Origin: Saccoglossus kowalevskii
Lineage: Eukaryota; Hemichordata; Enteropneusta; Harrimaniidae
Direction: 5' to 3'
DNA: 12,247 bases
NCBI RefSeq assembly: GCF_000003605.2
Contig: NW_003112969.1
Location: forward strand, 231,168 to 243,414
Shown in pieces: positions 1 through 8,385 of the stretch. A program made the position numbers and the translations under genes. Numbering within the stretch: position 1 is the first letter of the stretch; every line of letters begins with the position of its first letter. The notes below the pieces were generated by a model. That model was not told where the DNA came from, did not search any database, and was given only the letters and a program-made list of their open reading frames with translations.

Positions 1-49
1 GTTCACTATAGCAGCGGTCTCGTCAGGCATCAGCGGTTGTAATGAAGAA

Positions 50-330
50 AGTCGCATCGCATGTCGTATAGGCCAACACCTCGCACGACAGATGGTGCGG
101 TGTGTCGCACAATGGGTCGTAGCCTTGTACGATCGGTTGTAGTAGTCGTACAACGGGTCGGTACGTCGCGCGACATATGGCGCTACAAAACGCATATGTC
201 GTGCGACTTGGTCGCATCATCGTTCAACCGTTGTACGACTGTTGCACCCGGAAACATGAAAATAATAGTACGATTACGTCTCACGACTGTTGTATCCTGG
301 TGCAGTGGTCGTTCACCTCTCGTATGATTT
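50..330. repeat. CpG-dense block of GTCG/CGAC words
   Basis: This stretch is far richer in CpG than the rest of the AT-rich window and is built from short related words: GTCGCA, GTCGTA, GTCGTACAAC, GTCGCGCGAC, GTCGTGCGAC, TTGTACGAC. Many are self-complementary or occur on both strands. The overlapping ORFs that can be read through it (61-327 and 177-437) have low-complexity V/R/T-rich products resembling no family I know, so I treat them as by-products of the repeated words. It could be an end of a foldback-type DNA transposon or satellite-derived sequence cut by the left edge of the window. I do not recognise the family. Confidence 0.55.
145..239. repeat. Nested imperfect palindrome
   Basis: Two stems are nested. 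The inner one pairs 165-179 (GTCGCGCGACATATG) with 193-207 (CATATGTCGTGCGAC), 14 of 15 positions, around a 13-nt loop. The outer one pairs 145-156 (GTCGTACAACGG) with 228-239 (CCGTTGTACGAC), 12 of 12. The spacers between stems differ (8 and 20 nt), so this is not one clean hairpin; it looks like an old inverted repeat with indels. Confidence 0.7.
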
Positions 331-1781
331 TATATATTGCTTGTGACTCAAAGACACTTCTACAACAGGACGGAAAAAATATTTTCGAAAAAAAAAATTA
401 TCGCACGAGTGAGGCGCCAATTGTGAAAGGGGCTTAACCTGTTGTGCGATTGATTGAACTTGTCTCGTCATTAAACTGACGTCTTGTTCTTCGTTAATCG
501 GGGATCACGAGCAACCTATTCTCGCCTAACAACTGATTGCCGTTTCTGATGTCTGTCAGTGAGTGTGATTAATAAAAGCCTTCGCGAATATCCATGAACG
601 TGAAGTTACGCTAATTCATAGCAACCTAATCAAGTTGTAACATTGGCCTATAAACTCTGAACTCAGAAGAGTCGTGAACACTGTTAGTCTCCGCCGTGAA
701 CTACGATATCCAGTAATGTGTAGTAACTGATCTATGACGCGTGTGTTTCTTTTGTACCACTACTACGTCGTTTAGAACACCAAAGTGAAGCTTCGGCGAA
801 CCTCCTATAACAAGAACACTGACTGAACTCTCTCTGTAAAATCCCATGCTATTGTAGTGAGCTATTACATTTATTTGTATGATTTTTGTTTTGGATCTCT
901 CGTATAATATTCAAGCTGATCAATACTGTGACCTTGTCATTGAGCGATTATTGTATTGTTATCACACTATACCTTAGCTACTATTTTTGTAGTGTGTTAC
1001 CATGGCTATAGGCCTGGGCGATTAATAAGGTTTACCATTTATTGTAATTATATCACACTGCTAAGTGCTGACCATTTGAACCGGTTTGTATAAATTACAT
1101 AGGGTTTTGCTCCTTCTCATATTTTGACGCATTGTCATTTGTCGTTACTCGCAAAGTACGGGTCAACACGATTTGTATTGATTTTATTCATGCTCTATTT
1201 GTCGAGTGTGTGAGCAACCCTTACGTAGTTTGACATCCTGCATAGTCCAACATTGCTATTCCTGACCATTGACTATACCCGATTGTTATCATCTGGCGGA
1301 CATACCCCTAGTAAATTGTACCCGTGCTAGTCTATTTCGAGAGGAACTTATATTGTCGTTTCATTTTGACCTCTCTGTAAACTGGTAACACATAGAACAC
1401 CCATATTGAGGCAGTTGTACATGTTTGTAATGGAAAGCAAACCATTTTAGATATAGCCTTGCTACCAGATAAAATCAACATTCATTAAAAGTGAGGTGCG
1501 CGTAGCAACCAACCCAGGGCACATAGCAACCAATCTCAAAGCAACGTTACTTGACACTGTACAAAGTAAAAATAACATTTTTGACACCTAGCACAACCAG
1601 TGCAAAGATATAAGACCAGTTTCAGCTCATAACAGATCTTGCTCCGATTACACAATCATTTTTTGAAGGTTCGTTATTTGGTATGTCCCTAGAAACCACA
1701 AATATAGTCATAGAATAATGGCTAAAGCCGATTTATTGTTCTGGTAGTAAATATATATTCATTAAATGAAATAATCTGAGC
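331..1781. other. No gene found; AT-rich spacer
   Basis: I see no open frame with protein-like composition, no RNA gene and no recognisable transposon domain here. There is an A10 run at 388-397. The only non-random signal I noticed is a set of AGCAACC words, listed separately. Confidence 0.5.
510..1545 (+). promoter_or_regulatory. Cluster of AGCAACC words (RFX half-site-like)
   Basis: AGCAACC occurs at 510-516, 620-626, 1213-1219, 1504-1510 and 1525-1531, with AGCAAC again at 1540-1545. I found no other AGCAACC on this strand in the window. RFX factors bind X-boxes of the form GTTNCC-AT-GGNAAC, whose right half can read AGCAAC. The left half-site is not evident at these positions, so functional binding is only a possibility; shared repeat ancestry could also explain the words. 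Confidence 0.2.
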
Positions 1782-2063
1782 TTATTGATTTTTACATGAG
1801 CTAATATATACAGTTACAAATACACGTTTGACCTCACTAGGTTCGAGTGGATCACGGCCCGTTTTTATCACCGTCGACTTTGAACCTATGTTATTGTTTA
1901 TTTTGCAAACAGCGTTGTTGTTGCTATCAGCATTCGATTGTTCACTGTCTACTCCAATCATGCTATAAATCCTGCTGTGCCAAAATTGGGCCAAAGACTG
2001 ATTAACAATGTAATGTAACCAGGGCGACAAGCAATACAAATAGTGTAGCGCACAACACATCAT
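1782..2063 (-). other. Weak minus-strand ORF, 93 codons, unknown
   Basis: The frame opens with a hydrophobic stretch of about 25 residues (ALHYLYCLSPWLHYIVNQ near residues 5-22), then an amphipathic segment, then an Asn/Ser-rich polar tail. The order resembles the last transmembrane helix and tail of a rhodopsin-type receptor: SPWLH sits where NPxxY would be and an Asn follows four residues later. Both hallmark residues (N and Y) are replaced. An in-frame stop lies seven codons upstream of the start and no earlier helices are visible. It may be a receptor exon relic or chance; I do not recognise a family. Confidence 0.12.
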
Positions 2064-3172
2064 GCCAACACATGGCGATTATTTCTTGTCACGGTAATAC
2101 CAGATGTTGTATTTTGTACAATCTGGGGCGAGAACTACCTCGGTAGATTCGATCGATCAAGGTTGTTAAATGTGTAAGAAGGGATTGATATTTGCTTTTT
2201 CCACTGCACCGAACACAATTTTTGAAACCGTGTTGTCAACACTGACTTATTCTTTTTATCCTTCACTCAGAACAAAATAGTTCATCACCAGTTTACAATT
2301 GGGAATCTCAACTAGTAACGTAAAATATATTTTAAAATAAAGTAACGCGCAAAATCTACTAAGCGATGGATTAATTATATATATATATATTTATTACTTA
2401 CTTTTTATGGTACTTTCTTCTTCATTGCCATCACAAAAAACATTTGAAATATACGTTCAGTCGAAATGTTATAAACTTATTGAATGTATTTCATCTGCGA
2501 GACACCTAATCCAACAGTGAACGTTAACAGTGCAACGAATATAATATGATAAGCCTGTCTTTTGAACCCTTGATCAATGTGATAACATATCACGTGAAAA
2601 AAATAATGCTGGCGGGCTTTCTCTGGTCTTGGAGCCATTATTTGAATATTAGTACAAATGTTGGAAAACATTGGATATCCATTTATACAAAGTTCGATTC
2701 TTTCCTTCGCTCAGGCAGATTATCGTCGGACTCGGTATCGGTTATTTTCAATAATCGGAAGTGGATATATTTGACCTCCACTCGGACTAGCGGCCTCGAG
2801 ACGATTATTATTACTGTTAAATCTGCTGTTTTCCCCATAGAGGGCGTACTTTTATTGAATTACATTCTATTAAGCAAAACAAATATAGTTCAATTACAGC
2901 AAAATTTTGTCAAGGCGCAAATCACCAGAAACACAGTATTCTTTTTTTTAAATACACAGTCATTGGTATTATCTAAAGAATATAACAAATACACCAAGAC
3001 GGTAATGTGCAACAAGTACAGATAAATATATCACGCAGACTTGCAGACTTTTATTCACAATGTTACGTTTGCTGTTGATAGTGGTACCACGCAATTTGAT
3101 TCATTCCGAGGGATGGTAAACGATTGAAGAACACAGAGCCGAAAGCCTTACGAAAATCGTCTTAGAACTAGA
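2064..3172. other. No supported gene; AT-rich, overlapping weak ORFs
   Basis: A TA dinucleotide run lies at 2376-2390. A plus-strand frame of 159 codons (2546-3025) overlaps a minus-strand frame of 64 codons (2477-2671) that ends in a hydrophobic segment (HIIFVALLTFTVGLGV). The minus-strand reading continues upstream to about 2845, broken by two stops. Neither product resembles a family I know, and open frames on both strands argue that at least one is accidental. Confidence 0.4.
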
Positions 3173-3871
3173 ACATGTGACCAGAAAAAATCGCATAAAT
3201 ATACAAAATCAAGTTCAAATTGTTCAATCCATGTAGTCCATTTAGGCCAAAACTTGGTCCACAGACAATTATGTCCTAGCACATCAAAACGCAAGTGGAT
3301 TTGTTTTAAAATCCAATTTAAGATGGTCGCTCGTCTGCTTTTCCATTTTTTTTGGGACAAAAATCAAAAGTTTTGTTCTTTTCACACACTTTGGATTTTA
3401 TCTGAAATGCAGACACTCCGATTAAGCCCAAAATACAATCGTGGTCTATCACACTGGGAAATGGTCGACTGTCAGCTATTTTTAATTGACCAACATTTTT
3501 GTCTTTTTTGCACAATTCTTAAATTCTCGCTGTACTTAGTGCACGAGCAAATGTGTTATAAAACATCGATAAAAGTTAATCTGTGTTATGATCCTATTTA
3601 ACGGCAGCCAATTATTTTCTCCCAAAACCCTAGAGTTTTCATTTATCTTTTCTCAGTTCTGCTAATAGTTCATATTATCACTGCCCAGGGAGGTTCAAAC
3701 TTGGTACACAGGGTTTTTAGTACATCAACGAAATTTTGTCTGTATCACAATCCAATCAAATATGTTATGCTGACAGCCAGGTTTGTTTTGAAAATACACT
3801 ATAACGTTTTTGGACGTGTTTTGGGACATGGTCGATGGTATTATATGTTGCATGACTGCCATGTTTCATAG
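3173..3871 (+). repeat. Degenerate array, pitch about 145 bp (array 1)
   Basis: Related words recur at regular distances: ACATGTGACC at 3173-3182, AAGATGGTCGCTCGTCTGC at 3320-3338, AAATGGTCGACTGTCAGC at 3459-3476, and ATATGTTATGCTGACAGCC at 3760-3778. Intervals are 147, 139 and 301 (about two units). A second shared word, AAACTTGGTNCACAG, occurs at 3250-3264 and 3697-3711 (14 of 15 identical), 447 bp or about three units apart. A further partial copy seems to lie at 3826-3871 (ACATGGTCGATGG, then GACTGCCATGTTTCATAG), off pitch. Open frames at 3254-3601 (plus) and 3148-3515 (minus) cross the array on both strands and look like by-products. Confidence 0.5.
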
Positions 3872-4035
3872 TTTTTCATCTCTCAGACACATTGACCAAT
3901 TCAGTTCAAACTAAAGGAATAGAGTTGATCAAATACCAACATAAAAATATGGACATTTCATTTGTCATATATTAAACTATAAGTACAGAGGGTGTGATAT
4001 TCTCAATGGCCTGTAATTTGAAATTTGACAGGTAA
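3872..4035. other. Spacer between array 1 and LINE remnant
   Basis: This is AT-rich sequence without recognisable coding or repeats. It may include the decayed 5' part of the LINE; no promoter or target-site duplication could be identified, so the left end of the element is uncertain. Confidence 0.3.
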
Positions 4036-4731
4036 TTAACAAGTATTAAGGAAAACATGCGTGATAATGATTTTAAAGTTCACTGTTACGACATTGCATC
4101 TTCAAGGGTAAAATCCTACACTAAAACATGGTAAGTCTTCGCCGCCAGGTTAATGTTCACTTAAAATATATTATTAAATATTAATGGTTTATTGCCTATT
4201 ACTTTCCAAGGTCAAACATACAACATTTATGTCCGATGAACTGACTTGCTTTTCATGTAAGATGAGGGGACACACACGGAAACATGTCCAAACTCATAAT
4301 CGATAGATATGCAACTGATTCACAGTGAAAACAATGGTAACACATATGCAACAGGTGAAAGGTAATAAAAATACCACTGACAAATTGACTGACGAAAATG
4401 ATGAGATAACCGATAAAAAATGTTACAACACCAGCTGATACTGCTATACAAAATAATGTGACCCACAATCAGAAAACAAACTGATATGGCCACTGGCTCA
4501 TCCAAGAACACGACAACAAAGCGCATGCGTTCAAAATCACCAGTGAACAGAGAAACATAAAACGATGATAACACGAGTAATGAAAATAAGACTGATCCAA
4601 TCCACCAAAACCGAAACCCCCCTTCCTCTCCCATTGCATCGCCGCCGCCTCTCCCACCCTCTTCGTCCTCAAAACCCCTACCACACATGTGCAAATGTGA
4701 TAGTGTGTTACCCTATCCCACAACCCGATGA
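4036..4731 (+). pseudogene. LINE ORF1 remnant with CCHC zinc knuckle
   Basis: Tx1-type ORF1 proteins bind the element RNA and carry CCHC knuckles. An open stretch at 4036-4131 shifts frame into RRQVNVHL (about 4139-4162), then into NGLLPITFQGQTYNIY (about 4183-4230), then into DELTCFSCKMRGHTRKH (4235-4285). The first three knuckle ligands are there: Cys 4247-4249, Cys 4256-4258 and His 4271-4273. The fourth Cys (TGT, 4285-4287, followed by Pro-Asn-Ser) is displaced by an apparent one-base deletion. A polar Ser/Pro/Asn-rich tail reads from ATG 4486 (MATGSSKNTTTKRMRSKSP), crosses a TAA at 4558-4560, and stops at TGA 4729-4731. The N-terminal half of ORF1 is not recognisable. An open minus-strand frame over the same DNA is a shadow. 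Confidence 0.65.
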
Positions 4732-4781
4732 TACCATGTTGTCTTCGTTTCCGCCGAAACTTAAGTGGGCTAACTAATCAG

Positions 4782-5510
4782 TCTCAAGAACTTTTTAACA
4801 CACCAGATCCACCATTATCTATCCCCATAAAACAAACACAAAGCACCACCATCACGACATGCAACATAAACATGATTTAATGTTTGACATTCGTGACAAA
4901 ATTATAAAAATGTATGCACCCATCAACGACACTGTTTTTCTAAGCTTGAACAGTATATTAGTTTGAACAACGACTCAGTCATAATGGGAGGAGATTTTAA
5001 TTGCACTACTGAACCTGAAATAGATCGTGATAGAGGTAGAGAACCTGACATGCGCACTGCAAAGCTCCTCAAATCCTCGCTGCATTGTCTCAAACTGTAT
5101 GATGCATGGCGTCAGCACCATAGTAACGCGTTGAATTTTACTTGGGATCGTGGTGGTACGCTGGTGCGTTCAGACAGAATTTATATCAGCAAGTGCTTGC
5201 GCGTAAAAAATTAAAAATATTAATACCGGTAATGGTGCGCTAGCCCTTTCTGGTCATTCTCTTGTTAGCATCATTATCGCTATAGGCGGTGGTAAAAATA
5301 AGAGTGTGTGGTGTATGAATACTGGGATTTGGCGACGAAGATTACGTGGCTGTTATCACTGAATTTTTGGCGAAGTGTCAATCGCTGCGAATCAATTATG
5401 TGAATATATAGGCATGGTGGGACATGGGGGAAACAAAATCAAATTAAAGCTGCAAGCAGCATTGATGGGGTCCAAGCAGAATTGTCAGAAATGTTACCTA
5501 CAGATACTCA
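4782..5510 (+). pseudogene. LINE ORF2 part 1: endonuclease remnant
   Basis: The endonuclease/exonuclease/phosphatase-fold domain of L1-type ORF2 nicks the target DNA. A possible ORF2 beginning (TTITTCNINM, in 4782-4877) jumps directly to DKIIKMYAPINDTV (4895-4936), so about 100 residues are missing. A frameshift near 4937-4942 leads to SKLEQYISLNNDSVIMGGDF; the longest open piece is 4963-5214. GGDFN lies at 4987-5001, FTWDRGG near 5137-5157, and DRIY at 5173-5184. The SDH motif expected near the domain end is read as SGH (5249-5257), losing the catalytic Asp. Further linker pieces (GDEDYVAVITEFL, AWWDMG, SIDGVQAELSEML) continue to about 5510 in changing frames. Confidence 0.8.
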
Positions 5511-5609
5511 TTGAAATGGGTATTGATAAGTGTAAACATGTCAAATATTTCTTTATATTGAACATCAGCATAACCATGTGACTGATAACAATTTGGTGGG
5601 AAATTATTT

Positions 5610-5855
5610 ATGAGGTTACATGATCATATATGACCATTTACATATTTTGTTTGATGCCATCATTACGACACTGGTTGCATGCTCCATTCTGCAACAGTGT
5701 TGCAGATATGACAGTTATACATATTAATGAGCTCACATGACCGTATATATCTGTTATTTTAATCAAATCTCTTGTTCAACATTGCCATAGTAACACAGGA
5801 TTCATCTTCCTAACTGCAACAGTGCTTGAGATATAACAGTTAAGCATATTAATGA
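5610..5855 (+). repeat. Two-copy tandem repeat of about 120 bp
   Basis: Within array 2, units starting at 5610 (ATGAGGTTACATGATCATAT) and 5727 (ATGAGCTCACATGACCGTAT) are related over their length. Matching landmarks are CTGCAACAGTG (5689 and 5814, 125 bp apart) and ACAGTTANNCATATTAATGA (5711 and 5836, also 125 bp apart). A third unit begins ATGATGTTA at 5852 and diverges. The copies differ by several indels, so the duplication is not recent. Confidence 0.65.
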
Positions 5856-6653
5856 TGTTAAAAGCCCCACTCCATGGGCGCCCAGCAACGAGACCTAGCC
5901 ATGTGCCATTCAGTTGGAATAATGTATCTCAAGATTAGAATGCATATACAAATTTTTACCCCGATGGGACCAATACAACACATGTAATTGCCCATTTTCT
6001 GATTTCACAAAATTCAAAACCACGTGAAGGATCGAAATTGTTTTCCTATAAAGCTATGACCACACATGTCACATATATATTCATTTAGTTGATGTGTGAA
6101 TGCACCTTTGAGAAACAAATGCCTAAACATTTGGTCCTATAATCCAAGCTGGCGGCCAAACCATGTGACTGGTCGATAATGTATTATTTTTCTCATATGC
6201 AGCTATGACCAGACATGTTATATACAAAATCAGCAGTTAATTGGTTGAAGTACCAATAAGAAAAAAATGCGCAAACTTTTGGTCATTTTTGTTAATAATA
6301 CAAAATGGCGGCCAAATCTCGTGACCAATCATCTTTTGGGGCTGAAACTTGAAAGAGCTATGTATGTAGATGGATTATGCCAAGAAGATATTTATGAGAA
6401 GATTTTAAAAATATTTAGCCTCATTTTCGAAAAAAAAATAGCGGCAAAAGGCACATGACCTCTAATGTTCTTTTACCTCATTAGGAATAGGCATTGGCTA
6501 CAGGTGCAACACAACAAAAATGGGGACTTCTAGACCGCCACAAAATGGTCAAAATGACCACTTTCGCGGTTTTCACTAAATCACAGATGGCGACCAAATT
6601 AATGAAGTAATTGGATTTTGTTTTCCAATCTAAGTAGATATTGGTTAATTGAA

Positions 6654-6694
6654 GCTATATACTAAGTTTCATAGCGACCGGCTATGTTGTTCGG
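6654..6694 (+). repeat. AAGTTTCAT-type repeat fragment, copy 1
   Basis: TATATACTAAGTTTCATAGC followed by GACCGGCTATGTTGTTCGGG matches, with indels, the segment at 9328-9377. Similar short intronic or intergenic relics are common in invertebrate genomes, from memory. Here it sits at the right side of array 2. Confidence 0.35.
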
Positions 6695-6950
6695 GAGAAA
6701 AAGAGATTTTAAATAGACATAACAGAAAAAGCCATGTGACCGCTAACGTTTTTATTGGCGATCTTTATTGCACTTAGGCAGTACTATATACAGTAAAAAA
6801 ATTGAAAGACCTAGCCCCTCAGCAAGGGGTGATTACCCCCCTCTGGTCGAATTTCGACCCTCGATTGCGACCATGACAGTTAACCAATAAAAATTTAGAA
6901 AGTTCAGTGCACAAGTTCACATCAGCACCAATCAGTTTGAGAACATTCTG

Positions 6951-8385
6951 TGTGAAGTTTTTACTGCTGCCACCAACGACAATTCGCTCCTTCTATCTTG
7001 TACTAGAGCTGTTGTTACTCTCCTTTCTACAAAAAGGTGATGTCACCAAACTAAAACACTGACGAGTCTGTTATGCAGTGATTATAAAATGATCATGAAA
7101 ACGCTTGCACTGTGACTGTGCGTTCACCCAGATCAAACTTGTACCATTCCCGACAGGCATATCTATGACAACATTAGTCTCCTACGTGACAGCATTGACT
7201 TTGCCAACGTAACCAACTTTGGCCATATTCTTTGGCCATATTGCCCTAGACCAAGAAAAGGCATTTGATAGAACAAATCATAGCTATCTCTTTAGCACAC
7301 TTTATGCCTTGGCTTTGGTGACCGCTTTATTTCCTACGTTCATCTCGTTTATGCCCAGTGAATGTCTCTGATTCGCGTTGATTGCGCCCTCACTGCACCC
7401 ATCACAGTGGCTTGGGGTATTCGACAAGGCTGTTCAATATCCACTACTCTCTGAATGATAAACAATTGAATTGTAAACTTAATGCTTATACTGATGACAT
7501 TAAATTTGTATATAACTCGTAAACAGGATTTCAGTTCACTCGCTCACTGGTTACAAGTGTATGAGCGGGCATCAAAGTAAAAAATAAATATTCAAAAATC
7601 CGAAGGGTTATGGGCTGGTAGCTGACACAACAACACTGGCTGTCTTCTTAATATCAAATGGAAAAGCGTAAAGTTGAAAGTGTTTATCTTGGGAACTGCC
7701 AAATTTATACTGACCGGAACTGGGATGGTCTTGTGTCAAAAGTGAACAAGAAAATATTTTTTTGTAATCACTTTTGTTCATAGCATGTCCTACAGAGGGC
7801 GCATACTTGTCATTAATAACCTGATTTCTTCACAGCTATTGACCCCCCACATGGACGTAGTTCTGAAGGTGTAGAGAATGTTGCTTGATTTCTTTTGGCA
7901 AGGCCAGCATTGCGTTTCCGCCGAAACTCTGTACCTTCCTATTGGAAGTTGGAAACGATAGTAACCTTATTGATAATCTCAACGAGCCACTTGTTATTCT
8001 ACACCCCATAAGAAAGGAGCCGTTTGAACTCAGACACACTGGATGCAGGAGTAACCAAAGTCAGGGACCTTGTCCACGAAACCAATAAAATTTGGTTGGG
8101 TACTGCTGATCTGTCAGATAGAATTAAAATCTTCAGCTCAGTATCAAGGTTGCACATGATTCCATCTTTACTGAATGGAAAGACACAATCAACACATATT
8201 TCAAAGGTAAAAAAAAATGCAACCATTCTTTTTCAAACCTCAGCTTTAAACTCCACTTTTCTGATGACCTCAACTTACTACTTTATAAATTTGAAAAGGG
8301 TGTAATTTATAAATATCTGATTCAGGTTTTCCGCATCAGTCATTCACAAAAACTAGATACTGTTTGTCGCTACTTTGAATAATTG
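6951..8385 (+). pseudogene. LINE ORF2 part 2: reverse transcriptase and C-terminal remnant
   Basis: Reverse transcriptase copies the element RNA at the nicked target. Pieces in order: TRAVVTLLS (7002-7028) and KGDVTKLKH (7032-7058); HPDQTCTIPDRHIYDNISLL (7125-7184); block A LDQEKAFD (7246-7269); FGDRFISYVHLVYAQ (7314-7358); block B RQGCS (7422-7436); block C AYTDD (7484-7498); KSEGLWAGS (about 7596-7622); YLGN with NWDGLVSKVNKK (7685-7756); MSYRGRILVINNLI (7785-7826); MLLDFFWQGQHCVSAETLYLPI (7878-7943); and LDAGVTKVRDLVHETNKIWLG (8039-8101). C-terminal traces (GVIYKYLIQVFRISHSQKLD) reach about 8385. Stops and frame changes are frequent, and about 40-60 residues between blocks B and C are missing. 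The usual end of the Tx1 ORF2 is not seen. Confidence 0.85.
7217..7242 (+). repeat. 13-bp direct tandem duplication inside RT
   Basis: CTTTGGCCATATT occurs twice back to back (7217-7229 and 7230-7242). Because 13 is not a multiple of three, it shifts the reading frame just before RT block A. The frame before it (HPDQT piece) and the frame after it (LDQEKAFD piece) differ by exactly this offset, so the duplication arose after the element was last functional. Confidence 0.85.

Larger units (their letters stand above)
5574..6748 (+). repeat. Degenerate array, pitch about 145 bp (array 2), splitting the LINE
   Basis: A CATGTGACC-like word recurs: CCATGTGACT 5574, CACATGACC 5734, CCATGTGCC 5899, CCACGTGAA 6021, CCATGTGAC 6161, CTCGTGACC about 6318, CACATGACC 6452, and CCATGTGACC 6732. 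Intervals run from 122 to 165 bp, the last being a double step. In the better units it is preceded by GGCGGCCAAA (6151 and 6307) or decayed forms (GCGGCAAAA 6441; GGCGACCAAA 6589). Units also begin AGCTATGACCA (6053 and 6202). The ORF at 6267-6458 is just this repeat read through. The array lies exactly where the ORF2 linker and start of the RT should be. Confidence 0.55.
4036..8385 (+). mobile_element. Decayed Tx1-like (L1-superfamily) non-LTR retrotransposon
   Basis: The collinear order is ORF1 zinc-knuckle region, ORF1 polar tail, apurinic-type endonuclease, RT, and a Tx1-type C-terminal domain, all on the plus strand but scattered over three frames. Diagnostic motifs include GGDFN and DRIY (endonuclease), LDQEKAFD, RQGCS and YTDD (RT), and LLDFFWQG plus LDAGVTKVRDLV downstream. 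This combination points to the Tx1 clade of the L1 superfamily rather than CR1, RTE or jockey. The element is inactive: it has many stops and frameshifts, lacks much of the N-terminal endonuclease and the RT between blocks B and C, and is split by about 1.2-1.4 kb of foreign tandem-repeat DNA. Neither terminus could be defined. Confidence 0.85.

Noticed and set aside
1841-1851. GGTTCGAGTGG as a tRNA/SINE B box
   Set aside because: The last two positions do not fit the B-box consensus and no A box or tRNA fold lies upstream.
2838-2850. Another AGAGGGCG word as an insulator site
   Set aside because: Its flanks do not match the CTCF consensus, unlike the copy at 10649-10662.
4253-4723. Overlapping minus-strand ORFs, one with a Gly/Glu-rich start
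   Set aside because: They are antisense to the LINE ORF1 zinc knuckle and Pro/Ser tail, which have clear family resemblance on the plus strand.
6267-6458. 63-codon plus-strand ORF
   Set aside because: It is a read-through of array units; the same words recur out of frame in neighbouring units.
3173-6748. CRISPR array from spaced repeats
   Set aside because: Units are long, diverged and lack short identical repeats with uniform spacers; the context is eukaryotic.
7786-7804. CTCF-like word CCTACAGAGGGCGC
   Set aside because: It is the coding sequence for the conserved SYRGRIL segment of the LINE RT, which explains it without regulation.
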